Shown one piece after another: positions 53,001-58,865 of a stretch of DNA of 64,000 nucleotides. The position numbers and the translations under genes are program-made. Location of the stretch: contig SJOL01009883.1 in assembly GCA_004794785.1 (NCBI GenBank), forward strand, positions 534,778 to 598,777, written 5' to 3'. The notes below the pieces were generated by a model, which did not search any database, had not been told where the DNA came from, and saw nothing but the letters and a program-made list of their open reading frames with translations. How positions within the stretch are numbered: position 1 is the stretch's first letter; every line of letters starts with the position of its first letter. Source of the DNA: Opisthorchis felineus (lineage: Eukaryota > Platyhelminthes > Trematoda > Opisthorchiida > Opisthorchiidae).

Positions 53001-56000
53001 GGCATCACTGAAGCGGCTTTGCCTGAGAGTTGTCTTCCAGTGCCAAAATGAAAAATAAACTAGGCTTACGATGCCGAAGTTTGATCATGCTATATTGCTT
53101 TGTTGATGATCTCACGGACAGTCGTCACCAGGATATACGCAGTGCCTATGGTTAGCTGTACGGATGAAACAGGTAGCTCAGTTTTATGAGCGACTAAAAG
53201 TGTTGGTATGTTGCATAGAACCAAAGCCTCTCGCGAATGCGTTAACTATATGATTTTTGAAATTGATCGCTTTTCTCATATTCTTTTCAAGCTTCGCTGA
53301 TATGTCCATGGACTTCGGTTCCATTGTGTGCTAAAATGAACGGGTTTTGATCAGCTACGTCCGACAGAGCTATGTCAGCATTAAAGCCGATCAGCTACCC
53401 AATAAAGTGACTGCAGTGTGACACCTTTCTGACAATTTTCTTGGACATTTTTGTGCCCAAAAGTCTCTACCTTACAGTTGCTTGAGTTGATACAATGCTG
53501 CATAAAGCAGACACTAATGCTAACTATTAGATCACACCGTTGTTTCCTATGCTACACAGAACGACACGATTTTTATGACGGCAGGTCCCGGGTGATAACA
53601 AAGATCTCAAGTAAATACTTCTAGCTGAGAGTTTAACTTGGCCTATGATAATATTGTTTCAACTTCAAAATAACTAAAACTCAACTACTTCATTGTTTTG
53701 GTGCTCCGGCAATTTTATTTGAATGATAGATGTGAATCTACCCTCTCTTTCCACGCTACTGGGGTGAACAGGGCAAGTACTCCGCAGTTGCAAGTAATTG
53801 GCACCCAAGATGCGTCAGCTGAAGAACAACAAAGTTGTGGTGATGAACTATGGATGGACGGAACGAAAGCTTCAAGACCATTTTATGGAATCTCAGAGGG
53901 ATGTGTTCTAACGAACACCACGACATCCAAAAAATTCCAGACATCTCATTTCCGGCAGCGCACACGACTATCGCCGACTGGGTTTGGCTTCAAACTCTTA
54001 TTGAACCGGAACTATCATGCTAAATACGACAGAGGGGTCAAACTTACCAGCTTGTGTTTAGTGAAAAATTCTCCAGTTATGAAGGGCCGTTCATATGACT
54101 AGCAAGATCAACAAAAACCTTCAAACTCATTTCCATATCTACTAGCTTATAACAGCTAACTTGTATCAGTTCATTTGGGAAAACTAAAACACACTGAGTG
54201 AGTGGCCGCGATGCGCAAGCCGCATTGAACTGATTGACGATCATCGACAGGCGACAGATTTTGTGCACACTCATTGAGCTGAAGTCGGTGGTTCTTGGGT
54301 TTTGCGTTCAACCTGTTGCGCGAGTCTGAACATTTTCCATGCCCAAAGTAACGAAACTTGATGTTCTGGATTGATACTGGCGAGTTTTTTTTACAAAACT
54401 GACATTCTTTGCACTGCCCCGTGTGCTTGAGCTAACATACCGTCATGCGACAGCGTATAAACTGAAGTATAAAATCGGAGACAAAATCGGTCAGGTACGG
54501 AGTGATTCGGGTAGCACATCCGTGGCCTTAACCGTGAATTAGACAGAGCGTATGATTTGGACCACGAATACGTGTGGAGATGGAGCAGCTGTATTGGACT
54601 CCATAGTTCTCAGGTATTTTTCACAGTCATTGTGGGACCCAGAAAAGGCGATCCACGCACTGGGTATGGGGTTACCGTAACTGACTAAAAGTACTGTCTT
54701 CAGACACATGGTCTAAAAAGCAGATCACGGGCCGCATACCACACTTTCTTCGCCCATAGTGACGGTAATCGCCAGGGTCTGCTTCCAGTGGCATGGCAGT
54801 TCTGTTGTCATTTCTATCTTCCGCAGGCGATTTGCGCGACCGTTAGCCTGAGAAAAGTGTGCTTCCACTGAGGCCAGTTTAGGCGGTGGCAACGCCCAAG
54901 TGAATGGACGCATTTGAGTGCAAGTCCCGGTCGCTGAATCGGACGCGAGTGCCGTAATCGATCGGTCGAAGCTTTATACCGCGAGTTTTACTCCCGTGTA
55001 TGGCGCGGTTATGAATGTGGGTACTAAAACATGGATTGTCCAAAGACTCCGTAAAACTGAGTTAAAAAATCGTCAAATTCTGGTATAAAAATTCAAGCTA
55101 TTTATCCTTCAACGTAGGTCGGTTAAGACTAAAAGTATGAAGCTCAAAATTCGTTGTCGAAGAATGTATAAACCTGAAATGCTGTACGCGTAGTTTTGAA
55201 GCGAAGTGCTTCACAGTTAAAATTGACCACTGGTATTGATAAGACGTTTTTCGGCGCAATCTTGCACTCACTGACCGTAAAGATCGAAAATGAACTCTCG
55301 TAAACATGTTACACAAATTTCACAGTAACAAGTCACGGAGAATTCACAACGTAAGTTATATACATTTCATAGATGCCAGCACTGAAATACCATCTGCGGT
55401 TACAAATATGCGTGTTAGTTGCTTGAAGTGTGTTCCCATAATTTTTTCCAGGTTCCCCAGTTTGAGTCTGACTTCTGAAGTTACTCGGAATTTGTGTAAT
55501 AGACAATGAGGGGCCGAATACAAGCAAAAGACTAGGTGTATCAAATATTAATGGCAGAGGATTCTGTGGAAGTGAGTCGAGCAGAATCGTTAGCTTAATG
55601 ACGCTCGAACTAGATAGGCTTGCCTCACGTCAACCACTCGTTGAACGTCGATACTCCTGGTATGTGTTCTTCGCTGTATAATGATGACAGAATTCATGAG
55701 ATAATAGCTGGAAACAAGTGATGACGGGTGATTGAGCCGTTAGCGGCAGCACCTTACTAGAAAAGATCAGATAGAGATCAATTCAATGGTATGTTCGGCC
55801 TGTATTCAGAAGCCTAAGAGTGTCTGTGAATAACCGTGAAAATGAACCATCTTGCTTCAAAGGGATAGCTGCAATGGATATCAAGATAACGGTCATTTTT
55901 GTGGCTCTTTTGGGTGGAACTCCAAACGGTGTGATTTGCGAGTAAAGAGCTCTAACTTGTTTCCTCCTTTACGATCATCCTCGAATCTGTCCACTTAGGT

Positions 56001-58523
56001 CCAACAGTGCTTACAATGCCTCGACGAGACTGGCTATTTTGACCGTAAAAGAACATCACGTGATCCATGCTCCCAATAAGGGCAATCATATGGTCAAAAG
56101 TGGCCACTACATTCCCATTCTAGCCGTTGTCTGAAAGTTCATACGAGTGCATCACGGCGATACTAACGAGCAGGGATCAGTGGCTTCCCATTCCACCGAA
56201 AGTAGAAAATACAAAATTTCTTTATAGTCCACTTAGCTGAGGCGTACATTATATGCAGGTTTACAGCCCTTCGGCTCTTTCTTCATGAAATTTCATGTGT
56301 GAAATTAATCTATTAGAAAGACCACCAGTTATGACCTACGAACCTCAACTGTCATTATCTTAGGTCAACAACTTTCCTAGTTTGTTTAGGTTAGCGGACA
56401 CATTGTTTGATGTGTGCGACTATGTGTGAACTTGCCGTTTGGTACTGCTGACCTACGCAACCTCTGCATCGACAAGGATATGGAGTACTTGCGGAATTTA
56501 TATAGTTTAGTCAAATCTACCATCATGCTTGCCATCTAATGTGATGTTTTATTAGGAACCAAAGGTTTTAAAGTGTTCAAGAATATTAGAAACCGCTAAC
56601 TGCTCAAGAAAAAAGACAGGCGACACATTTTCTATATAAGATAAAACCAAATTTCACTCTATCTTGAATCTGGCCCAGAAAGGAATAACGGAATACAGAT
56701 TCGACGGTATTGATCGATCATTTTCTACTGAACCAATCAGAGCGACAATGGTTTCTATTGTCGTTGAGTGTGTGAGAAGTGACACAGGAGACGAAAGACC
56801 GTCGCCGCATCATTCAACCAAAGGCGTCCTAGAGTACCACTCAATGCAACTAGGTGCAGAAATAAAATACAAAGTATGGTTAACTGTTTCTGATACCATA
56901 AGGGTTGATTGACGAAATAGCTAGGGCGACAGCGCACCGAACGACACTGGCAAACGCAGTCTAGCATATCTGTCCATTATAGCGGCGCATGTTAAATTGT
57001 CTTGTGTTGGTGTGTCAGGCGGAAAGCACTGAGTAGAGTGAGCGTTAGTCTGTTGTATGGAAAAAGTGCGGGAACACACAAGGCGGTTGGATCAAAGTAG
57101 ACTGTTGAAAAGGCAGCTTATTCTGTTTAGCCAATAATATTGAATATGGTACTTTCGTGTTCAGAGCATACGAGGGAGGGGTATCTGTAAGTTATAGACA
57201 TCAAACGTTTCCGTTCCGTTGTTAGAAGAAACAAACGTAACCATTGGAAACACTTAGGCACTGGTCAATGTAACCAGCGAACGCAAGTAAGTAGAGATGT
57301 GTCAAAACTGTCGTTCTACAAAGCGCTAGGCTTGGGTAGCATTCCATCGGGAGATAATCCGCATACACTCGAGGTCTTTTGGTGAACGTAGTGAACACGA
57401 ATAAATCCGTAAGCAGGTGAAATTGGGTATGATGCGCGTAAGTTTTTTACTTCACCCTAAGCTATTCACTACTCTAGGAAGGAATGGAAAAGGTAACAAC
57501 CGAGAATGGAAGGAGAACATGCTGGATAGCGCTCAAACCTAACGCCCCATTCCAAAAGTCTGTTGCCATTGAACAAAGGTATAGAAGCTTGAAACCTGAA
57601 AATTCACACATCTAATAAGACCCAATTCTGTAAGCAGGATGTGGCCATATTTGTCAAGGGTGTAAGGACCAACGTTGTAAATAGAGTTGTTACAAAACAG
57701 AGCAAACAGTGAATTGCCAGGGTGTCAAGACGTAGAAAAGCTTACTACGAGTACCTCCTGAGTTTTTCCCCTGAGATTATTACGCAAGAAATCGGCAAAT
57801 ATATTCATGCAGAAGATATTCAAGCGTAGTGAGATTACCCGTCATCCACTAAGTCGTTAAGCCGAACGGCTATTGACCTGCTTGCCCTGATGCGTCCTTC
57901 TAAGCATATGAACAAAAGTCATTCTTCCTTTTAAACGCAAACCAGACACGTGTCAAAATATCGTGAGGAAAGCCGCCAACAATACCACAGAAACGTGAAT
58001 CTGCGAGCTGAGGGACTGTAGTAAATCGGTTTACAATCAGCACACCCCGCATACTTGTTCCCTAATATCGAACTAGACTCCAAGGTGAAGCGGTTAAAAG
58101 TGGAAAAAATACATGTAACCAAATTGCTGTATAAGACCGGTGAAGGAAAACCGGTTTGTCTGAACCCAAATATGGGTGTCCTCAACTCGAGAGACCGTAC
58201 CCAGAAAAAGCCAGAAGAGATCATTTATAGTCGGTCTTTTCAGGCTATAAAGCTATGTTATGGCTATAATGCGCATGCTTGCAGCTGACCATTGTAAAAA
58301 TGCCTGCCTGTAAGCAGCTAAACCAAACTAAAGAAAAAAATACCGACACTACAGAAGCCAAGTACGTAAATTAATCTGATATCCTACTACGCTACTATTG
58401 AAAGCATAGCTGATGTCAACAAATAGAGACAACTGTTAAAGCTTCCTTACCAAATACTATGGCTGGCCAAAGTAGGATGCAGATCCCGAAATATTCAAGA
58501 AGTCCTCTGGAATCCACCTTCAT
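8811..58523 (-). CDS. PTK7: PTK7/off-track-like receptor pseudokinase, ectodomain and TM part (13 exons; 3' part outside window)
   Basis: Joined minus-strand exons: 58523-58451, 45840-45538, 40943-40796, 40254-40109, 39539-39359, 34844-34693, 33378-33216, 31643-31423, 28806-28649, 23299-23161, 19881-19591, 16757-16326 and 8984-8811. All exons use AG acceptors and GT donors, and all phases match, giving 860 codons with no stop. Seen layout: signal peptide 1-25, Ig1 26-125, Ig2 126-223, Ig3 224-334, Ig4 335-462, Ig5 463-561, Ig6 562-658, Ig7 659-802, TM about 824-846, then a basic stretch RTRRKR. Seven Ig domains plus one TM is the vertebrate PTK7 plan; family members are catalytically dead Wnt/planar-polarity co-receptors at the plasma membrane. 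The Ig1-Ig2 joint (NIYWMEP) and the TM resemble PTK7 specifically. The pseudokinase is not found here. Function in this worm is inferred. A generic Ig-superfamily adhesion protein is the alternative, but seven domains, the linker and the TM together argue for PTK7. Confidence 0.88.
9787..9816. repeat. GAGTGTGACT x3 tandem repeat
   Basis: Three perfect copies of a 10-bp unit. Confidence 0.95.
10801..11005 (+). mobile_element. tRNA-derived SINE (family 1)
   Basis: A tRNA-like head has box A TGGCTCAAGTGG (10823-10834) and box B GGTTCGAACCC (10868-10878), 33 bp apart. It is followed by a tRNA-unrelated body (CTTGGGCAACCTGGCAGTAT, CCTTCGGGTGGCATAGC) and a T-rich tail. The first 13 bases of the head, GCGAGATGGCTCA, occur twice in tandem at 10801 and 10817. 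Its conceptual translation ([12 protein letters not shown]...) is one I recall from many spurious protein models of fluke genomes. It lies in intron 12, antisense to the gene. Confidence 0.85.
12640..13535 (+). pseudogene. LINE endonuclease domain, broken
   Basis: The AP-endonuclease part of the LINE is spread over at least three frames. [10 protein letters not shown] to [10 protein letters not shown] lies at about 12,648-12,775. [15 protein letters not shown] continues near 12,815 in another frame. [14 protein letters not shown] through [23 protein letters not shown] follows at 12,980-13,275. LDHVAIS and [15 protein letters not shown] come after a further shift. Two catalytic motifs differ from consensus: GGMNAQ where G-D-x-N is usual, and SDY where SDH is usual. 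The enzyme would nick target DNA for target-primed reverse transcription; this copy cannot. Confidence 0.75.
13556..14800 (+). pseudogene. LINE reverse transcriptase domain, broken
   Basis: A 209-codon frame (13556-14185) carries the linker and EPGPDGLRP, then a stop at 14183-14185. The frame resumes at about 14,190 with [21 protein letters not shown], motif [15 protein letters not shown] and motif [13 protein letters not shown]. After another shift at about 14,660, motif C reads [10 protein letters not shown], with Glu in place of the second catalytic Asp of YADD. The order and wording fit RTE-like LINEs. Inactive by stop, frameshift and the motif C change. Confidence 0.8.
14782..15610 (+). 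pseudogene. LINE C-terminal region, broken
   Basis: [20 protein letters not shown] and KFVCLGSC (14,800-14,960) are followed by a stop at 14,998. Then come [73 protein letters not shown] and [16 protein letters not shown], with several in-frame stops. This is the thumb and C-terminal part usual downstream of the reverse transcriptase in such elements. Confidence 0.75.
16236..16273. repeat. (AT)n microsatellite near exon 12 donor
   Basis: A 38-bp alternating tract. It lies 53-90 bases into intron 12 in the direction of transcription. Confidence 0.95.
16326..16757 (-). CDS. PTK7: PTK7-like exon 12: Ig7 with a long hydrophilic insertion
   Basis: This 432-nt phase 1-1 exon encodes the membrane-proximal Ig domain. 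It has [17 protein letters not shown] (first Cys and core Trp), then about 70 residues before YPNGSLVI, then AEYICVANN (second Cys). Between Trp and NGSL the usual spacing is about 26 residues, so there is an insertion of roughly 45 residues rich in N, E, Q, S, T and P. N-x-S/T sites include NQT, NGS and NNT. The acceptor is CGAACAG and the donor T|GTGAGT. An (AT)n tract lies only about 50 bp into the next intron. Confidence 0.94.
16991..17028. repeat. (AT)n microsatellite upstream of exon 12
   Basis: A 38-bp alternating tract in intron 11, about 235 bp before the exon 12 acceptor. Exon 12 is thus flanked by AT tracts on both sides. Confidence 0.95.
18215..18320 (-). mobile_element. tRNA-derived SINE (family 2), 5'-truncated or degenerate copy
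   Basis: Minus-strand box B GGGTTCGAAACC (complement of 18304-18315) is followed by GCAGTTTCGTGAGACGTGCA, AACAGCTGTGCCGTGCTTGT and CGGCTTTTCAGC, the body of family 2. No convincing box A is left. It sits in intron 11, sense to the gene. Confidence 0.6.
18356..18559 (+). other. Unrecognised exon-like open segment, plus strand
   Basis: A pyrimidine-rich tract and GCTTTCCAG precede a 68-codon open segment that ends CACCCACAG|GTAGAA, so both splice borders look possible and the phase is 0-0. It reads [20 protein letters not shown], then [20 protein letters not shown], then [19 protein letters not shown] recognise no family. It lies within intron 11 on the opposite strand and directly abuts a family-2 SINE, so a captured gene fragment is also possible. 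The minus strand is open over the same span for 65 codons. Confidence 0.25.
19591..19881 (-). CDS. PTK7: PTK7-like exon 11: Ig6
   Basis: This 291-nt phase 1-1 exon encodes a whole Ig domain. It contains GRIPCKVRG (first Cys), LKIDWFRK (core Trp), [20 protein letters not shown] (second Cys) and the end MTVNVVVG. The opening GKLQF echoes the start of PTK7 Ig6 (KLKF). The acceptor is GTTTTTTAG and the donor G|GTAAGT. Confidence 0.94.
21497..21506. repeat. G homopolymer (10)
   Basis: Ten G in a row in intron 10. A second run of 11 lies at 40728-40738 in intron 3. Confidence 0.95.
22365..22465 (+). repeat. Relic of hammerhead element
   Basis: The segment AAGGTTGCTGGAAACTC, GCCTACCCGATGAG, GTGGTGAGCTGTTGAAG and TTTTCGGTAACATTATAAGTAG follows the order of the element around its ribozyme. 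The core is mutated and the GAAA is lost. It is antisense within intron 10. Confidence 0.5.
23161..23299 (-). CDS. PTK7: PTK7-like exon 10: Ig5, second half
   Basis: This 139-nt exon has entry phase 0 and exit phase 1. [20 protein letters not shown] followed by GQYQCFVQ gives the end of Ig5 with its second Cys. The exon ends TLVVK plus one base before the donor GTGAGC. The acceptor is ATTCCAAG. It follows a 5.3-kb intron. Confidence 0.9.
23300..28648 (-). other. Intron 9 of the PTK7-like gene
   Basis: 5.3 kb splitting Ig5. Short frames at 23.6-24.1, 25.4-26.0 and 26.5-26.85 kb show no recognised domain. A possible SINE relic is listed at 24.4 kb. Confidence 0.8.
24380..24540 (-). repeat. Possible tRNA-like SINE relic
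   Basis: On the minus strand, AGTGGCAGCGCGCTCGCC is followed after about 20 bases by TGGACTTCAAAATCCCGGCA, spacing and content like a degraded tRNA head with a T-arm. It is GC-rich relative to intron 9 around it. Weak evidence. Confidence 0.25.
28649..28806 (-). CDS. PTK7: PTK7-like exon 9: Ig5, first half
   Basis: This 158-nt exon has entry phase 1 and exit phase 0. [20 protein letters not shown] leads into TLNLNCGIK (first Cys) and [10 protein letters not shown] (core Trp). The acceptor TATTGAAG is a little weak and the donor CAT|GTGAGT strong. This is the only Ig-internal intron in phase 0; those in Ig2, Ig3 and Ig4 are phase 2. Confidence 0.9.
28807..31422 (-). other. Intron 8 of the PTK7-like gene
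   Basis: 2.6 kb. A 91-codon minus frame at 29,490-29,765 has no recognised domain; otherwise nothing was seen. Confidence 0.8.
31423..31643 (-). CDS. PTK7: PTK7-like exon 8: Ig4, second half (second cysteine missing)
   Basis: This 221-nt exon has entry phase 2 and exit phase 1. It starts [13 protein letters not shown], runs through a proline/histidine-rich loop, and ends in [20 protein letters not shown] followed by [10 protein letters not shown]. The D-S-G-T-Y-x-C signature has Met in place of Cys. The acceptor is ACCTCAG and the donor T|GTAAGT. The reading is otherwise a normal Ig G-strand end, so the missing Cys is a substitution and not a frame error. Confidence 0.9.
33216..33378 (-). 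CDS. PTK7: PTK7-like exon 7: Ig4, first half (first cysteine missing)
   Basis: This 163-nt exon has entry phase 1 and exit phase 2. It reads [20 protein letters not shown], then AELRYYSDQ where the first Ig cysteine would normally stand, and ends NPAPRIE. The core Trp is the first residue encoded wholly by the next exon. The acceptor is CATTCAG and the donor GA|GTGAGT. The Cys is replaced by Tyr. Exon 8 also lacks its Cys, so the disulfide of this domain is absent as a pair. Confidence 0.88.
33956..33987. repeat. GCTGG x6 pentanucleotide repeat
   Basis: Six perfect GCTGG units in intron 6. Confidence 0.95.
34693..34844 (-). CDS. PTK7: PTK7-like exon 6: Ig3, second half
   Basis: This 152-nt exon has entry phase 2 and exit phase 1. 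The strand [20 protein letters not shown] carries the second Cys in Y-Y-T-C. The exon ends in VEMA. The acceptor is GCCTTTCAG and the donor A|GTAAGT. Confidence 0.92.
34845..39358 (-). other. Intron 5 of the PTK7-like gene
   Basis: 4.5 kb splitting Ig3. It holds the open segment at 35.0-35.35 kb and short frames only. Confidence 0.8.
34994..35346 (-). other. Unrecognised open segment inside intron 5, open on both strands
   Basis: On the minus strand about 118 codons are open, including [40 protein letters not shown] and [20 protein letters not shown], ending PSSCS at a good donor GTAAGT (34,997). It has five Cys in the last two-thirds. The exit phase (0) does not fit the flanking exons (phase 2), and Ig3 is complete without it. 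The plus strand is also open for 124 codons. It could be an exon of a nested gene, a retrocopy or chance. Confidence 0.25.
39359..39539 (-). CDS. PTK7: PTK7-like exon 5: Ig3, first half
   Basis: This 181-nt exon has entry phase 1 and exit phase 2. It begins [20 protein letters not shown] and continues [11 protein letters not shown] (first Cys) and TVWGYM (core Trp). The acceptor is TTTCTAG and the donor AT|GTGAGT. From the core Trp to the hydrophobic strand of the next exon there are about 25 residues, as in PTK7 Ig3. No extra exon is therefore needed in the 4.5-kb intron that follows. Confidence 0.92.
39540..40108 (-). other. Intron 4 of the PTK7-like gene
   Basis: 569 bp between Ig2 and Ig3. 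A 100-codon plus frame at 39,594-39,896 has no recognised domain. Confidence 0.85.
40109..40254 (-). CDS. PTK7: PTK7-like exon 4: Ig2, second half
   Basis: This 146-nt exon has entry phase 2 and exit phase 1. [20 protein letters not shown] supplies the second half of Ig2, with the second Cys in G-S-Y-H-C. The acceptor CTTCAG and donor G|GTGAGT fit. The split Ala codon between exons 3 and 4 restores an uninterrupted Ig fold. Confidence 0.93.
40255..40795 (-). other. Intron 3 of the PTK7-like gene
   Basis: 541 bp, the shortest intron, inside Ig2. It contains an 11-G run (11 C in the transcript) about 60 bases after the donor. Confidence 0.85.
40796..40943 (-). CDS. PTK7: PTK7-like exon 3: Ig2, first half
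   Basis: This 148-nt exon has entry phase 1 and exit phase 2. It reads [20 protein letters not shown], then [11 protein letters not shown] with the first Ig cysteine, then NIKWYHNGN with the core Trp. The acceptor is CTTTAG and the donor GC|GTGAGT. The downstream intron is only 541 bp and carries an 11-G run (40728-40738). Confidence 0.93.
42385..42480 (+). repeat. Possible tRNA-like SINE relic
   Basis: TGGCCGTGTGGTTGA resembles a box A, and GGTAGTCGATTC about 40 bp later resembles a box B. The following GC-rich body is not shared with the two SINE families above. Support is limited to this spacing. Confidence 0.25.
43095..44330 (+). other. Cluster of unrecognised plus-strand open frames in intron 2
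   Basis: Four or five consecutive frames of 60-116 codons occupy 43,095-44,330. They include a membrane-like stretch ([18 protein letters not shown]) and a later run ending QQYGW. No known domain is visible and the frames change without clear splice sites. An old mobile element with decayed coding sequence or chance are both possible. Confidence 0.2.
45538..45840 (-). CDS. PTK7: PTK7-like exon 2: Ig1
   Basis: This 303-nt phase 1-1 exon encodes one complete Ig domain. Core signs are RLRC (first Cys), YYSWLHNGD (core Trp), and the end [10 protein letters not shown] (second Cys with the D-x-G-x-Y-x-C motif). The acceptor TTCCAG and the donor T|GTGAGT are strong. The exon ends in NIY and the split codon becomes Trp with exon 3, giving NIYWMEP. 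This corresponds to the NIKW linker of vertebrate PTK7 between Ig1 and Ig2. Confidence 0.93.
46998..47299 (-). mobile_element. Hammerhead element copy with inverted partial duplicate, in intron 1
   Basis: The minus strand from 47207 to 46998 holds the GAGTCTCCCG block, AATGAGTGTATTT, the ribozyme, and the tail to GAGTAGTGTATTACG. The plus strand at 47227-47299 repeats the first part in the opposite direction. This forms a near-perfect inverted repeat with 73-bp arms (47135-47207 and 47227-47299) and a 19-bp spacer. Inverted terminal-repeat fragments of this sort are known in Penelope-like elements. The copy is the best preserved in the window. Confidence 0.75.
47040..47084 (-). ncRNA. Hammerhead ribozyme with fully consensus core, sense in intron 1
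   Basis: On the minus strand, stem I is AGCCCAC (47084-47078) with GTGGGCT (47046-47040), seven perfect pairs. The core CTGATGA occupies 47077-47071. Stem II is GCCC-CAAGAA-GGGC, four perfect pairs. GAA (47056-47054) precedes the minimal stem III ACCGGT, and cleavage is expected after C47047. Every invariant hammerhead base is present. It lies in intron 1 of the PTK7-like gene in the sense orientation, so the ribozyme would be part of the pre-mRNA. Confidence 0.85.
49553..49650 (-). repeat. Relic of hammerhead element, core kept but cleavage site changed
   Basis: On the minus strand the segment reads CCTACCTGATGAGCCCC, then GGTGAAACAGGTGGGG. The CTGATGA core and GAAAC remain, but the expected GTC cleavage triplet and the stem I partner are altered. 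The tail CTTATGAGTAGCAC follows at 49553. Upstream on the same strand (49,720-49,745) the inner-unit motif GTAGCAACTGG is still visible. Confidence 0.5.
49797..49893 (+). repeat. Relic of hammerhead element, inverted partner
   Basis: GACGGGGATTCGGAGAGTG, CCTACTTGA, GGTGGGCTGTCC and TTATTAGTAACACG keep the element's order on the plus strand with a lost core. With the minus relic at 49553-49650 it makes an inverted pair, the same arrangement as at 47.0-47.3 kb. Confidence 0.4.
50374..50643 (+). other. Unrecognised small cysteine-rich open frame
   Basis: The plus-strand frame ends in a natural stop after [40 protein letters not shown] and DSGFA. Six cysteines are spaced C-x6-C-x3-C-x7-C-x10-C-x3-C; the C-x3-C pairs resemble small secreted or helical-hairpin proteins in general, no family in particular. 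ATTACAG at 50,352 could be an acceptor. No signal peptide is visible in this exon. It lies in intron 1 on the opposite strand to the PTK7-like gene. Confidence 0.3.
51059..51361 (-). other. Unrecognised open frame with one Ig-like stretch
   Basis: The minus-strand frame reads [43 protein letters not shown], then SSPDGYKV before a TAG at 51,059-51,061. The order V-P-C-R-P-N-P ... Y-x-P-x-x-G-Y loosely recalls the second Ig domain of VEGFR/PDGFR-type receptors, but the second Cys is absent. No splice borders give the phase 1-1 exon needed to join the PTK7-like transcript. It may be an exon of another gene, a relic or chance. Confidence 0.25.
58451..58523 (-). CDS. PTK7: PTK7-like exon 1: start codon and signal peptide
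   Basis: The ATG at 58523 opens a 24-codon frame, [20 protein letters not shown] and onward to AIVF, ending in G at the donor G|GTAAGG (phase 1). A short charged start followed by a hydrophobic core and a small-residue end is a typical secretory signal peptide. Spliced to the Ig1 exon it reads ...AIVFG-ASSDG, so cleavage after VFG or ASS is plausible. The match in phase with the next exon, the strong donor and the promoter-like block just upstream are the reasons for choosing this start. It is separated from exon 2 by 12.6 kb, so another 5' exon cannot be excluded. Confidence 0.75.
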
Positions 58524-58569
58524 CAAAATGGATTGTTTAGAGAAAGGTGATAGCTGAATTCGCTGGATG

Positions 58570-58865
58570 CTATGCCAAAGGCAGGAGAGCTCGCATCCGT
58601 CCGATCAGCGCATCGCAGTTTCGCCGAATGCGCGGTGCACCAGATGACGTGCGCCGGCCAGTAGATCTGATGCGACGCGGGTAAGACCTGGAGCTGATTG
58701 GCTGAATTGTACTAGCGATCTGATTGGCTGATTGCGTAGGCGCTGTCCATGGTGCGTTCGAGATGCACTGGAGACAAGTCCGCTGCCGAGCGCCACCAGC
58801 CGGAGTCTGCGCTGGTGTGCTGCTCGTAAGCAGACTCTGATTGTCTGACATGTGGACCCTCTCAC
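58570..58865 (-). promoter_or_regulatory. Candidate promoter/5' UTR block of the PTK7-like gene with two CCAAT boxes
   Basis: This block is markedly GC- and CpG-rich against its AT-rich surroundings. Read on the minus strand it has two identical CAGCCAATCAG boxes (plus positions 58720-58730 and 58694-58704, 26 bp apart), a close fit to the NF-Y CCAAT consensus and in the orientation of the gene. A third weaker CTGATTG half-site lies at 58729. The nearer box is about 170 bp upstream of the signal-peptide ATG (58523). The block also has a 93-codon open frame on the minus strand, probably a by-product of its composition. A solo LTR or other repeat is the alternative. Confidence 0.5.

Larger units (their letters stand above)
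45841..58450 (-). other. Intron 1 of the PTK7-like gene
   Basis: 12.6 kb between the signal-peptide exon and Ig1. It holds the hammerhead copy at 47.0-47.3 kb, the inverted relics at 49.55-49.9 kb and the two unrecognised open frames at 50.4 and 51.1-51.4 kb. Nothing was recognised from 52 to 58.4 kb; a 134-codon plus frame at 53,698-54,102 shows no known domain. Confidence 0.7.

Noticed and set aside
58570..58865. 93-codon minus frame MSDNQSLLTSS... as a gene
   Set aside because: It overlaps the CpG-rich block with CCAAT boxes, lies ahead of the signal-peptide ATG, and has no domain; open by GC content.
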